From Pedobacter namyangjuensis (GTDB taxonomy: Bacteria > Bacteroidota > Bacteroidia > Sphingobacteriales > Sphingobacteriaceae), in assembly GCF_003313325.1 (NCBI RefSeq), contig NZ_QMHQ01000003.1, positions 788,762 to 852,761 on the forward strand: a stretch of 64,000 nt of DNA, written 5' to 3'. Positions 43,420-52,036 of the stretch are shown here, piece after piece. Made by a program: the position numbers and the translations under genes. A model generated the notes under the pieces. It was given only the letters and a program-made list of their open reading frames with translations, had not been told where the DNA came from and searched no databases. The stretch's first letter is position 1. The number at the start of each line of letters is the position of its first letter.

Positions 43420-45315
43420 TTAAGCATTTTTTGCACTTTCAATTATTTCTTGAACTACGTTAGGATCTAAGAGTGTTGATGTATCACCCAAATTAGCGGT
43501 ATCATTTTCTGCTATTTTTCTCAAAATCCTACGCATAATCTTTCCAGATCTGGTTTTAGGCAAGCCTGATACAAATAGCATCTTATCTGGTTTTGCAATG
43601 GCTCCAATAACTCTTGTAACCGTTTGTAAAATATCTTTCTTACTTAACTCTGCTTCGCCGTGCATTTCTGGATAGATCACAAATGCAAAGATACCTTGGC
43701 CTTTAACATCATGCGGATAACCGACAACAGCACTTTCTACCACTCCGGCATGCATATTAATTGCGTTTTCCACTTCGGCGGTTCCAATTCTATGGCCAGA
43801 AACGTTCAGCACATCATCAACCCTTCCCGTTATTCTGTAGTAGCCATCTTTATCACGCAAACAGCCGTCGCCGGTAAAATATAAATTATCGTATGTAGAG
43901 AAATAAGTTAGCTTGCAACGTTCATGATCGCCATAGGTTGTACGCAACATGCCTGGCCACGGAAATTTGATGCACAAGTTACCGCTAACATCATTACCTT
44001 TTATTTCCACTCCGTTTTCATCAACTAAAATAGGTTGTATACCTGGCAACGGTAAAGTTGCAAAACTCGGCTTGGTTGGCGTAACTGTGGCAATAGGCGA
44101 TATCATGATACCTCCAGTTTCTGTTTGCCACCAAGTATCAACTATTGGCGCATTACCATTACCTATTTTTTCATCAAACCAATGCCAAGCTTCTTCGTTA
44201 ATAGGCTCTCCTACAGAACCTAAAACCCTGATAGAACTTAGGTCTTTGCCTTTTAAAGGCTCATCGCCAAAACTCATTAACGAGCGGATGGCGGTTGGTG
44301 CCGTGTATAAGGTATTCACTTTGTGTTTTTCAACTATATCCCAAAAACGACCAGGTGTTGGGAAGGTGGGTATTCCTTCGAAAATCACTGAAGTTGCACC
44401 TTGAGATAATGGTCCGTAGACAATATAAGAATGACCAGTTATCCAGCCTATATCTGCCGTGCAGAAATAAACTTCGCCAGGCTTGTAATTAAAAACATTA
44501 CTAAAAGTATAGCCAGCATAAACCATGTAACCAGCACAAGTGTGCACCACCCCCTTTGGTTTGCCTGTTGAGCCTGAAGTGTATAAAATGAACAGTAAAT
44601 CTTCGGCATCCATTTCTTCAGCTTCGCAAATTGCATCTACGTGCTTAACTTCATCTTCCCACCAAACATCCCTACCTTTTAGCATAGAAACCGGGGTTCT
44701 GATATGCGTTAAAACGATACATTTTTCAACAGTTGGACAACCGATAAGTGCGTCGTCGATAACTTCTTTAAGAGGAATAGGTTTATTACCACGATAAGCG
44801 CCATCGGCAGTTATAACCAACTTACAACCGGCGTCATTAATTCTATCAGCAATAGATTTTGCAGAAAAACCACCAAAAACCACTGAATGCACAGCACCTA
44901 TTCTGGCACAAGCCAAAACGGCTATTGCCAACTCGGGTACCATTGGCATGTAAATGCAAATTCGATCTCCTTTTTGTGCTCCATTTCTTTTCAAAACATT
45001 AGCAAAAAGACAAACACGCTCATGCAACATTTTGTAAGTAAGCGTTACACTATCTTTCTCTGGGTCATTAGGTTCCCAAATAATTGCTGGTGTATCTCCA
45101 TTGGTTGCCAAGTGGCGATCTAAGCAATTTTCGGTAATATTTAATTTGGCACCCTCAAACCATTTTATCTCCGGATCAGTGAAATTCCAAGAAAGAACTT
45201 TGAACCAAGGTTTGCGCCATTGATAATTCTGTGCTACTTCGCCCCAAAATTGTTCAGGATCATCAACACTTCTTTTATAGTCCTTCTCGTACTGTTCAAA
45301 TGATGTTATCTGCAT
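43420..45315 (-). CDS. acs: Acetyl-CoA synthetase (AMP-forming)
   Basis: ANL-superfamily ligase turning acetate, ATP and CoA into acetyl-CoA via acetyl-AMP. The N-terminal ACAS_N region is followed by the adenylation domain with VFGGFSAKSIADRI, the P-loop LYTSGSTGKPKGVVHT (about 246-261), WQTETGGIMISP (about 397-408) and YFTGDGCLRDKDGYYRITGRVDDVLNVSGHR. The C-terminal SGKIMRRILRKIA carries the catalytic Lys, which is a known acetylation site in Acs. Length 631 is standard. It is transcribed alone. Confidence 0.97.
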   Translation of the reverse strand: MQITSFEQYEKDYKRSVDDPEQFWGEVAQNYQWRKPWFKVLSWNFTDPEIKWFEGAKLNITENCLDRHLATNGDTPAIIWEPNDPEKDSVTLTYKMLHERVCLFANVLKRNGAQKGDRICIYMPMVPELAIAVLACARIGAVHSVVFGGFSAKSIADRINDAGCKLVITADGAYRGNKPIPLKEVIDDALIGCPTVEKCIVLTHIRTPVSMLKGRDVWWEDEVKHVDAICEAEEMDAEDLLFILYTSGSTGKPKGVVHTCAGYMVYAGYTFSNVFNYKPGEVYFCTADIGWITGHSYIVYGPLSQGATSVIFEGIPTFPTPGRFWDIVEKHKVNTLYTAPTAIRSLMSFGDEPLKGKDLSSIRVLGSVGEPINEEAWHWFDEKIGNGNAPIVDTWWQTETGGIMISPIATVTPTKPSFATLPLPGIQPILVDENGVEIKGNDVSGNLCIKFPWPGMLRTTYGDHERCKLTYFSTYDNLYFTGDGCLRDKDGYYRITGRVDDVLNVSGHRIGTAEVENAINMHAGVVESAVVGYPHDVKGQGIFAFVIYPEMHGEAELSKKDILQTVTRVIGAIAKPDKMLFVSGLPKTRSGKIMRRILRKIAENDTANLGDTSTLLDPNVVQEIIESAKNA

Positions 45316-45428
45316 TATATTTATATTTAGTGGTTGCTAATTTAACAAATTAATAACGGATTAGTGCTTCAAAATCGTCTCAAAAAGTCCAATTATTTGA
45401 TAAAAGCAAATGATAAATTTAAGTTTAT

Positions 45429-45436
45429 TATATTTG
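45429..45436 (+). promoter_or_regulatory. Candidate promoter -7 box for the 165-residue secreted protein
   Basis: TATATTTG matches TAnnTTTG and is 27 bases ahead of the start codon. No -33 element at the right distance was seen. Confidence 0.4.
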
Positions 45437-45463
45437 ATCATATCTCTCATTTAATTTAAACAT

Positions 45464-45961
45464 ATGAAATTTTTACTGTCCGTTTCCATCATCTTATTCG
45501 CTTCTACGCTTACACTACATGCAGCACCATTGCAGAAAGAAAAAGCAGTTCTGTCTGACACGCTAAAAAAAGGGAAAAATTTTATTCTCCATAGCCAAAC
45601 CACCAATATAGAACGAGTTACCTTTGGAAAAAACAAGAAGACAAAACAAGATGTTGTTTATATTCATTTCGGTTTTCCAACCCCCATACCAAGCTCTAAT
45701 TCTATAAATGGGACCGTGCTACAAAGCAACCGAAGTTATAAAGACGAAGACAGCCTGCCTGCTTTTGAAAAAATTGATATTTTGAAGGGTAAATATGAAG
45801 ACATTAAGGTTTCTAGAGAAACAAAGTTGAAAAACCTTTTTACACTTACTGGGGTTCAATTTCCGCTTAGATTAAAACTTAATAGTGGAAAAGAGACCAT
45901 CGACCTAGAGCTCTCAGAAGCAGGAGAATGGAATATAACAATTGAATTAAAAAATAATTAG
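45464..45961 (+). CDS. Secreted protein of unknown function
   Basis: 165 residues with a clear signal peptide (MKFLLSVSIILFASTLTLHA). The mature part is basic and beta-rich in character. No motif or family was recognised. It is divergent from acs and precedes rpmB by about 90 bases, so it is probably monocistronic. Codon use and AT content look like those of the neighbours, so no sign of recent transfer. Confidence 0.72.
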   Translation: MKFLLSVSIILFASTLTLHAAPLQKEKAVLSDTLKKGKNFILHSQTTNIERVTFGKNKKTKQDVVYIHFGFPTPIPSSNSINGTVLQSNRSYKDEDSLPAFEKIDILKGKYEDIKVSRETKLKNLFTLTGVQFPLRLKLNSGKETIDLELSEAGEWNITIELKNN

Positions 45962-45969
45962 CCACACTG

Positions 45970-46000
45970 TTGTTGATTACAAAAATATTTCTGATATTTG
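45970..46000 (+). promoter_or_regulatory. Candidate rpmB promoter
   Basis: TTGTTG (45970-45975) and GATATTTG (45993-46000) are separated by 17 bases. This resembles the Bacteroidota -33 TTG and -7 TAnnTTTG pair with one mismatch in the latter. The start codon is 53 bases downstream. Confidence 0.42.
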
Positions 46001-46052
46001 CACACTCTTAAAAAAATTAAGTAGCGAATAATCAACATAATAAAAAATAGTC

Positions 46053-46286
46053 ATGTCAAGAGTTTGTGATTTAACCGGAAAAATGGCGATGTCGGGATTT
46101 AATGTTTCTCACTCGAACGTTAAAACTAAGCGCAAGTTTTACCCTAATCTGCAGCTTCAGAAATTTTATATTCCTGAAGAAGATCGTTGGATAACACTAA
46201 AAGTGTCAACTTCAGCAATTAAAACCATTAATAAAATCGGTATTTCTGAGGCGATTAATCGTTTCATGAAAAAAGGATATTTGTAG
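46053..46286 (+). CDS. rpmB: 50S ribosomal protein L28 (bL28)
   Basis: 77 residues. [34 protein letters not shown] is the conserved L28 N-terminal half (given to residue 34 only as a position marker). It is followed by [27 protein letters not shown]. Large-subunit protein near the E site. It is the first gene of the group rpmB, rpmG, DUF4295. Single Cys in CDLTG; no full zinc ribbon. Confidence 0.97.
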   Translation: MSRVCDLTGKMAMSGFNVSHSNVKTKRKFYPNLQLQKFYIPEEDRWITLKVSTSAIKTINKIGISEAINRFMKKGYL

Positions 46287-46329
46287 TAAATAATTCGTCG
46301 ATGAGAAATCGGCTTAAAAGATAAAAAAA

Positions 46330-46512
46330 ATGGCAAAAAAAGGTAACAGAGTACAGGTTATTTTAGAATGTACAGAGCATAAAACTAGTGGCATGCCTGG
46401 TATGTCTAGATATATTTCTACAAAAAACCGTAAAAACACTACTGAGCGTTTAGAGTTGAAAAAATTCAATCCGGTATTGAGAAAAGTAACCGTACACAAA
46501 GAGATAAAATAA
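46330..46512 (+). CDS. rpmG: 50S ribosomal protein L33 (bL33)
   Basis: 60 residues: [20 protein letters not shown] at the start, then [20 protein letters not shown] and [14 protein letters not shown]. The Cys pair motifs of zinc-binding L33 are missing apart from one Cys (ECTEH), so this is the zinc-independent form. It is 43 bases after rpmB. Confidence 0.96.
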   Translation: MAKKGNRVQVILECTEHKTSGMPGMSRYISTKNRKNTTERLELKKFNPVLRKVTVHKEIK

Positions 46513-46595
46513 TTGAAGGATTAGATTGATTGAAGGATTGAATTTTTATTCTATTACTCCAACAAACCCTCATTCAATCATTAATTTTAAAAGAC

Positions 46596-46760
46596 ATGGC
46601 TAAAAAAGTAGTTGCAACCCTAAAAACGGGTACAGGTAAAGAATATTCAAAAGTTATCACAATGAACAAATCACCTAAAACTGGTGCTTATTCATTCAAA
46701 GAACTTATCGTGCACAACGATCACGTTAAAGATGCTATTGCTGGTACACACAGTAAATAA
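46596..46760 (+). CDS. DUF4295 small basic protein, probable ribosome-associated
   Basis: A 54-residue frame starting MAKKVVATLKTGTGKEYSKV and ending DAIAGTHSK, very Lys-rich. It is short enough to be missed by ORF callers with a 60-residue limit. It matches what I know of DUF4295, a Bacteroidota-restricted family found next to rpmG. A Bacteroidota-specific large-subunit protein (bL38) was reported in Flavobacterium ribosome structures. I think it is this family but cannot confirm that here. Its position after rpmB and rpmG and before a terminator supports a ribosomal role. Confidence 0.88.
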   Translation: MAKKVVATLKTGTGKEYSKVITMNKSPKTGAYSFKELIVHNDHVKDAIAGTHSK

Positions 46761-46780
46761 TTCTATTAACAGATAACATT

Positions 46781-46816
46781 AAAGCCGTTCCGTTTACCGG
46801 AAGGGCTTTTTTTATT
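46781..46816 (+). terminator. Terminator after the rpmB-rpmG-DUF4295 group
   Basis: AAAGCCGTTCCG (46781-46792) and CGGAAGGGCTTT (46797-46808, one mismatch), followed by a T run. It ends only 12 bases before the ftsY start codon. Thus ftsY either relies on readthrough or has a promoter upstream of the hairpin. Confidence 0.8.
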
Positions 46817-46827
46817 TAAACATTATT

Positions 46828-47790
46828 ATGGGTTTATTCGATTTTTTCAAGAAAAAAGAAACTGCTCCTGAGGCTCAAGAAGCTTTAGATAAAGGTCTCG
46901 AAAAAACTAAAGAAGGTTTTTTTAGTAAAATCACAAAAGCTGTTGCCGGCAAATCTACCGTTGATGATGAGGTGCTCGACAACCTTGAAGAGGTACTTGT
47001 AACTTCTGATGTTGGCGTTACTACCACCTTAAAAATAATTGACCGTATACAAGCTCGTGTTGCTAAAGACAAATATGTTTCTACTTCAGAATTAAACAAT
47101 CTGCTTAGAGATGAGATACAACTTTTACTTGCGGAAAATAACAGCAACGATTTTAGAACTTTCGAATACGGCGACCACAAACCTTATGTAATTATGGTTG
47201 TTGGCGTTAATGGTGTTGGCAAAACTACCACTATTGGCAAACTTGCCCATAAATTAAAAAACGAAAATCTTAAAGTAGTTTTAGGCGCTGCCGATACTTT
47301 TAGAGCTGCCGCTGTTGATCAAATTAAGCTTTGGGGCGAACGCGTTGGTGTTAGAGTTGTTGCACAAGCAATGGGGTCTGATCCAGCTTCGGTAGCCTTT
47401 GATACTCTGCAATCTGCCGTTGCAAATAAAGAAGATGTTGTAATTATTGATACAGCTGGTCGTTTACATAACAAAGTTGGTTTAATGAACGAATTAGGTA
47501 AAATAAAAAATGTGATGCAAAAGGTTGTTCCCAATGCACCACACGAAATTTTACTCGTACTAGATGGTTCTACCGGCCAAAATGCATTCGAGCAATGTAA
47601 ACAATTTACAGAAGCCACAGACGTTAACGCTTTAGCTATTACTAAATTAGACGGAACCGCTAAAGGTGGTGTCGTTATTGGAATTTCCGATCAATTTAAA
47701 ATTCCTGTAAAATATATAGGCGTTGGCGAAAAAATGGATGACCTACAACTCTTCGATAAAAAAGAATTTGTAAGCTCGCTTTTTAAATAA
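46828..47790 (+). CDS. ftsY: Signal recognition particle receptor FtsY
   Basis: SRP GTPase that docks ribosome-nascent chains at the inner membrane. The N domain helices (about 20-100) are preceded by MGLFDFFKKKE, a short amphipathic membrane-targeting start, without the long acidic A domain of Enterobacteria. The G domain shows VVGVNGVGKTTTIGKLAHKL (about 125-145), AADTFRAAAVDQI, IIDTAGRLHNK (about 208-218) and AITKLDGTAKGG (about 270-281). Length 320 is usual for Bacteroidota. Confidence 0.97.
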   Translation: MGLFDFFKKKETAPEAQEALDKGLEKTKEGFFSKITKAVAGKSTVDDEVLDNLEEVLVTSDVGVTTTLKIIDRIQARVAKDKYVSTSELNNLLRDEIQLLLAENNSNDFRTFEYGDHKPYVIMVVGVNGVGKTTTIGKLAHKLKNENLKVVLGAADTFRAAAVDQIKLWGERVGVRVVAQAMGSDPASVAFDTLQSAVANKEDVVIIDTAGRLHNKVGLMNELGKIKNVMQKVVPNAPHEILLVLDGSTGQNAFEQCKQFTEATDVNALAITKLDGTAKGGVVIGISDQFKIPVKYIGVGEKMDDLQLFDKKEFVSSLFK

Positions 47791-47872
47791 ACTCTAAAGC
47801 AAATCTTAACGTCCCCACTAATACTTATTTTGGGTTGATTTTAAATCTCCCCTCCCATTGCTATATAAAAAT

Positions 47873-49204
47873 ATGATTACTAAAAACAAACAGATTAAAC
47901 CAATTGCCAAACCAAAAATTAACGTTATTACTTTAGGTTGTTCAAAAAACACTTACGACTCTGAGGTTCTAATGGGACAATTGCGTGGAAACAATTTATC
48001 TGTTGAACACGAGGCCAATAGCATGGGCAAAAACGATATCGTTGTAATTAACACCTGTGGTTTTATAGACAATGCAAAGCAAGAATCTATAGATACCATC
48101 TTACAGTATAGCCAGCTAAAAGACGAAGGAAAAGTTGGGAAAGTAATTGTTACTGGCTGTTTATCTGAAAGATATAAACCCGAATTAGAATCAGAAATTA
48201 CCAATGTCGATGCATTTTTTGGCACCAACGATTTACAAAATATATTGCACAGTTTAGGTGCAAACTATAAGCACGAGTTAATTGGAGAACGTTTATTAAC
48301 TACTCCATCGCATTTTGCTTATTTTAAAATTGCCGAGGGATGTAATCGCCCTTGTTCTTTTTGCGCTATTCCGCTTATGCGTGGTAAACATGTTTCTAGA
48401 GACATGAATGAGCTGGTAAATGAAGCCAAAATTTTGGCAGCGAACGGAACCAAAGAATTAATTTTAATTGCGCAAGACCTTACTTATTACGGGTTAGACA
48501 TTTATGGCAAACGTAATTTAGATGAGCTTTTAAGACGGTTATCTGACGTGAACGGCATAGAATGGATTAGACTGCAGTACGCTTATCCGTCTGGTTTCCC
48601 TATGGAGATTTTAGATGCGATGAACGAACGTGAGAATATTTGCAAGTATTTAGATATGCCTTTGCAACATATTACCGACAATATGCTAAAATCAATGCGT
48701 AGAGGTATTAACAAGCAAAAAACCATCGATATTGTTAACGAAATACGTGCTAAAGTTCCAAACATCGCTATGCGTACTACTTTAATTTGTGGTTACCCAG
48801 GCGAAACCGAGAGGGATTTTGAGGAAATGTATAACTGGGTAGAAGAAACGCGTTTCGATAGATTAGGTTGTTTTACCTATTCTCACGAAGAAAAAACCCA
48901 TGCCCACCAGCTGGTTGATGATGTACCTGAAGAAGTAAAGCAAGAACGTGTTGATGCCATTATGGAACTGCAACAAGGTATCTCTTTTGATATAAACCAA
49001 GAAAAAGTTGGCAATACCTATAAGGTTTTGGTTGATAGAAAAGAAGGTGATTTCTTTGTTGGCCGTACAGAATTCGACTCTCCAGAGGTAGATAACGAAG
49101 TTTTAATTGATGCAAACTCTGGCTACGCAGCAACCGGAAGTTTTGTTAACGTTAAAATAGATCGTGCAGAGGATTTTGATCTATATGGACAAATTGTAAA
49201 ATAA
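47873..49204 (+). CDS. rimO: Ribosomal protein S12 (Asp-89) methylthiotransferase RimO
   Basis: Radical-SAM enzyme with two 4Fe-4S clusters. Start ATG 47873 is chosen over an upstream TTG at 47858. The N-terminal UPF0004 domain has three conserved Cys (in TLGCSKN, VINTCGF and TGCLSERY). The radical-SAM motif CNRPCSFCAIP is near 155-165. A C-terminal TRAM domain (about 375-443: VLVDRKEGDFFVGRTEFDSPEVDNEVLI) follows. GCSKNTYDSE and the GxTxCSFC-like context place it with RimO rather than MiaB, which would also fit the fold. Confidence 0.95.
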   Translation: MITKNKQIKPIAKPKINVITLGCSKNTYDSEVLMGQLRGNNLSVEHEANSMGKNDIVVINTCGFIDNAKQESIDTILQYSQLKDEGKVGKVIVTGCLSERYKPELESEITNVDAFFGTNDLQNILHSLGANYKHELIGERLLTTPSHFAYFKIAEGCNRPCSFCAIPLMRGKHVSRDMNELVNEAKILAANGTKELILIAQDLTYYGLDIYGKRNLDELLRRLSDVNGIEWIRLQYAYPSGFPMEILDAMNERENICKYLDMPLQHITDNMLKSMRRGINKQKTIDIVNEIRAKVPNIAMRTTLICGYPGETERDFEEMYNWVEETRFDRLGCFTYSHEEKTHAHQLVDDVPEEVKQERVDAIMELQQGISFDINQEKVGNTYKVLVDRKEGDFFVGRTEFDSPEVDNEVLIDANSGYAATGSFVNVKIDRAEDFDLYGQIVK

Positions 49205-49252
49205 ACCATACGCCGAAAAATGTTTTGTATTTTAGTTTAATTTAGCAAACAC

Positions 49253-50842
49253 ATGAAGGCTAAATATATCTCTTATCAGGATACGCATTCGTTTTCTAAA
49301 CTCGTTTTAGATTACGTAAATGACGAGGAATTCTTAAAGTCGTTTTACAGTTTCCGCCCAGATATGGATGGTTTGAAACAAGCTGTCGACGCAAGAAATT
49401 TTAAAGGAAACCGTACAGAACTTGTAGCCGTTTTAACACGTCAATATCAAAACGTTAAAACTAATAAATCCGTTAAGCACAATATTGATTCTTTAGCTCA
49501 AGAGAATACTTTTACAATAACTACTGGCCACCAATTAAATCTTTTTACCGGCCCACTATATTTTATCTACAAAATTGTAACCGCAATTAATTTAGCACTT
49601 GAGCTCAAAATTGCTTATCCAGAGAAAAATTTTGTACCGGTTTATTGGATGGCTACCGAAGATCACGATTTTGAAGAAATCAATCACGTTAGTGTAGATG
49701 AGAAAAATATTAGCTGGATACAACAAACTAATGGCGCAACAGGCCGACTAGATACCAAAACCGTAGCTGCTGCAGTTTTAGCCTATAAAGGTTACTTGGG
49801 TATTAGTAAAAATGGCAAAAAATTAGCCAAGTTGGTAGAAAACGCTTATTTGAATAATAATAATCTGGCGGATGCAACCCGTGTTCTCGTAAATAGCCTA
49901 TTCGAAAACTATGGTTTAGTTATTGTCGATGCCGATGACCCGACCTTAAAACGTCAGTTTTGCGACATCATTAAAGAAGATATTACCGAACAACGCAGTG
50001 CTGATTTAACTGTAAAAACTAGCGAAGCATTAGAAAAACAAGGTTATAAAACGCAAGTAAATGGAAGAGATATAAATTTCTTTTATCTGCAAGATAATCT
50101 TCGCGAACGCATTGTAGAGAAAGACGGAAAATTCGTTGTAAAAAACACCGACATTAATTTTACTAGAGAAGAAATAATTGCAGAAATTGAGGCTAATCCA
50201 GAACGTTTTAGTCCTAATGTGATTATGCGCCCGCTTTACCAGGAAGTTATTTTACCAAACATAGCCTACATTGGTGGTGGTGCCGAGGTTTCATATTGGA
50301 TGCAACTTAAAGCTAATTTTGATTATTATGAAATTGACTTTCCTGTACTCTTATTACGTAATTCTGCATTGTTAGTTGACAAACGTAGTGCAGAAAACAT
50401 GAATAAATTAGGCTTTAATTTCGAAGATATTTTTCTGCCGACAGAAGATTTACAAACTATTTGGACTAAGAAAAATAGCGAATCGCAGATAACGCTTGAT
50501 GATGACAGAAGAGCGTTGCAAGCAGTTTTTGACAAGATTAAGCTTAATGCTTTTAAAATTGATAAAACGCTTGAAAACTCTGCAGATGCTGCAAAAACAA
50601 AAACCAATCGTCTACTAGAAAATTTAGAGAAGAAATTTTTGAGAGCCGAAAAAAGAAAACACGAAATATCACTAAATCAAATTGAGAACGTAAAAAATCG
50701 TCTTTTCCCTAACGGCACATTGCAAGAACGCGTAGTAAACCTGGCACCCATGTATGTGAATTATGGCGATGATTTTATTTCCTCTTTGATAGAGAATTTT
50801 CAGCCTTTAGGTGGAGATTTTACTTTATTGCTTCCAAGCTAA
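49253..50842 (+). CDS. bshC: BshC, putative bacillithiol-synthesis cysteine ligase
   Basis: 529 residues. The family is thought to join cysteine to glucosaminyl-malate as the last step of bacillithiol synthesis. TGHQLNLFTGPLYFIYKIVTAINLA (about 91-115), PVYWMATEDHDFEEINHV (about 130-147), VIMRPLYQEVILPNIAYIGGGAEVSYW (about 322-348), FPVLLLRNSALL and a C-terminal coiled coil (about 425-480) are typical. bshA and bshB are not in this window. It is 48 bases after rimO, perhaps co-transcribed. Confidence 0.94.
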   Translation: MKAKYISYQDTHSFSKLVLDYVNDEEFLKSFYSFRPDMDGLKQAVDARNFKGNRTELVAVLTRQYQNVKTNKSVKHNIDSLAQENTFTITTGHQLNLFTGPLYFIYKIVTAINLALELKIAYPEKNFVPVYWMATEDHDFEEINHVSVDEKNISWIQQTNGATGRLDTKTVAAAVLAYKGYLGISKNGKKLAKLVENAYLNNNNLADATRVLVNSLFENYGLVIVDADDPTLKRQFCDIIKEDITEQRSADLTVKTSEALEKQGYKTQVNGRDINFFYLQDNLRERIVEKDGKFVVKNTDINFTREEIIAEIEANPERFSPNVIMRPLYQEVILPNIAYIGGGAEVSYWMQLKANFDYYEIDFPVLLLRNSALLVDKRSAENMNKLGFNFEDIFLPTEDLQTIWTKKNSESQITLDDDRRALQAVFDKIKLNAFKIDKTLENSADAAKTKTNRLLENLEKKFLRAEKRKHEISLNQIENVKNRLFPNGTLQERVVNLAPMYVNYGDDFISSLIENFQPLGGDFTLLLPS

Positions 50843-50906
50843 AAGACTAAAGCTTAAAGGCTAAAGCAATCTCACTTCTCATATCTAAATACTCATATCT
50901 AACAAA
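50843..50906. repeat. Short imperfect direct repeats in bshC - Ldh intergenic
   Basis: The sequence holds two internally repeated motifs: CTAAAGCTTAAAGGCTAAAGC and CATATCTAAATACTCATATC. These are low-complexity direct repeats with no gene or hairpin of note. Confidence 0.4.
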
Positions 50907-51989
50907 ATGAACTTTATAACTTTTACCGAAGAAAAACTTAGAACATTTACCTCTTCTGTTTTTACCAAAATGGGATGTTCTGATGAGCATGCGAAACTTG
51001 CCACCGATGTATTAATCAAATCAGATTTGCGTGGCATAGACTCCCATGGCGTTGCTCGTTTAAGCGGTTATGTAAGGCTTTGGGAAAAGAAAAGAATAAA
51101 TGCTAAGCCTAATATCAAAATTGTTCACGAAACGCCAACTACCGCAACAATAGACGGCGATGCAGGCTTAGGCTTAGTTGTTGCACCCTTTGCAATGGAG
51201 GTAGCAATAGAAAAGGCAGAAAAATATGGTAGTGGTTGGGTTTCCGTTAAAAACTCAAACCATTTTGGAATCGCTGGCTACCATTCGCTTATGGCGGTAG
51301 AAAAAGACATGATCGGTATCAGCATGACTAATGCAAGTCCATTGGTTGCGCCCACTTACGCTAACGAACGTTTATTAGGCACCAACCCAATGTGTTATGC
51401 TTTTCCGGCTGGCAAATATCCTCCCGTGGTAGTAGATATGGCAACGGCTGCGGCGGCTAATGGCAAACTGGAAATCGCCCAAAGGGCAAATAAAAATGTA
51501 CCAGAGGGATGGATTCAAGATAAAACAGGTAAAATTTCAATTGATCCTAATGAACTAAAAAATGGCGGTTCTTTGTTGCCATTAGGTAGCGATAAGGACC
51601 ATGGAAGCCATAAGGGCTACGGTTTAAGCGCAACGGTAGATATTTTATCAGCTGTGCTTTCTGGAGCAAATTACGGTCCCTGGGTGCCACCCTTTGTTGC
51701 ATTTCTGGAGCCTTCCGCAAATCCGGTTGGAGAAGGCTTAGGGCATTTTTTAGGCGCAATGAGTGTAAATGGATTTCGCCCTGCGCAAGAGTTTAAAGAC
51801 CATTTAGATAATTGGATCGAAAGATTTAAAAGTGCCAAAACAATTGATACTGATAAAAAAGTAATTATTCCTGGCGAACCAGAACATGAATTTGAGCAAG
51901 AACGCAAAAAAAATGGTATTCCGATAATTGATGTTGTTGTTAAGGATTTGAATGAACTTGCATCTAAGCTCGGAATTGAAGGTTTGTAA
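50907..51989 (+). CDS. Ldh-family NAD(P)-dependent oxidoreductase (malate/L-lactate dehydrogenase type)
   Basis: 360 residues of the Ldh_2 superfamily (YlbC, AllD, ComC, MdH types), a fold unrelated to Rossmann lactate dehydrogenases. Marks are LIKSDLRGIDSHGVARLSGYVRL (catalytic His in DSHG near 49), NSNHFGIAGYHSL (about 112-124), MTNASPLVAPTYANERLLGTNPMCYAFP and DHGSHKGYGLSATVDILSAVLSGA (about 231-254). The substrate (malate, lactate, or a 2-oxo acid such as 2,3-diketogulonate) is not decided by these motifs. It ends at a bidirectional terminator. Confidence 0.92.
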   Translation: MNFITFTEEKLRTFTSSVFTKMGCSDEHAKLATDVLIKSDLRGIDSHGVARLSGYVRLWEKKRINAKPNIKIVHETPTTATIDGDAGLGLVVAPFAMEVAIEKAEKYGSGWVSVKNSNHFGIAGYHSLMAVEKDMIGISMTNASPLVAPTYANERLLGTNPMCYAFPAGKYPPVVVDMATAAAANGKLEIAQRANKNVPEGWIQDKTGKISIDPNELKNGGSLLPLGSDKDHGSHKGYGLSATVDILSAVLSGANYGPWVPPFVAFLEPSANPVGEGLGHFLGAMSVNGFRPAQEFKDHLDNWIERFKSAKTIDTDKKVIIPGEPEHEFEQERKKNGIPIIDVVVKDLNELASKLGIEGL

Positions 51990-51994
51990 CTGAA

Positions 51995-52027
51995 AATCCT
52001 CACAGGTTCTAAAACCCTGTGAGGATT
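51995..52027. terminator. Bidirectional terminator between convergent genes
   Basis: A perfect 12-base inverted repeat AATCCTCACAGG / CCTGTGAGGATT (51995-52006, 52016-52027) between the Ldh gene (+) and the MuiA-like gene (-). U tracts are weak. Confidence 0.75.
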
Positions 52028-52036
52028 GAATAAATC

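Noticed and set aside
43949..44404. 151-residue plus-strand open frame opposite acs
   Set aside because: Antisense to highly conserved acetyl-CoA synthetase sequence, with no start context or known domain.
46330..46512. Possible zinc-binding form of L33
   Set aside because: The paired Cys motifs are absent, so it is the zinc-independent type.
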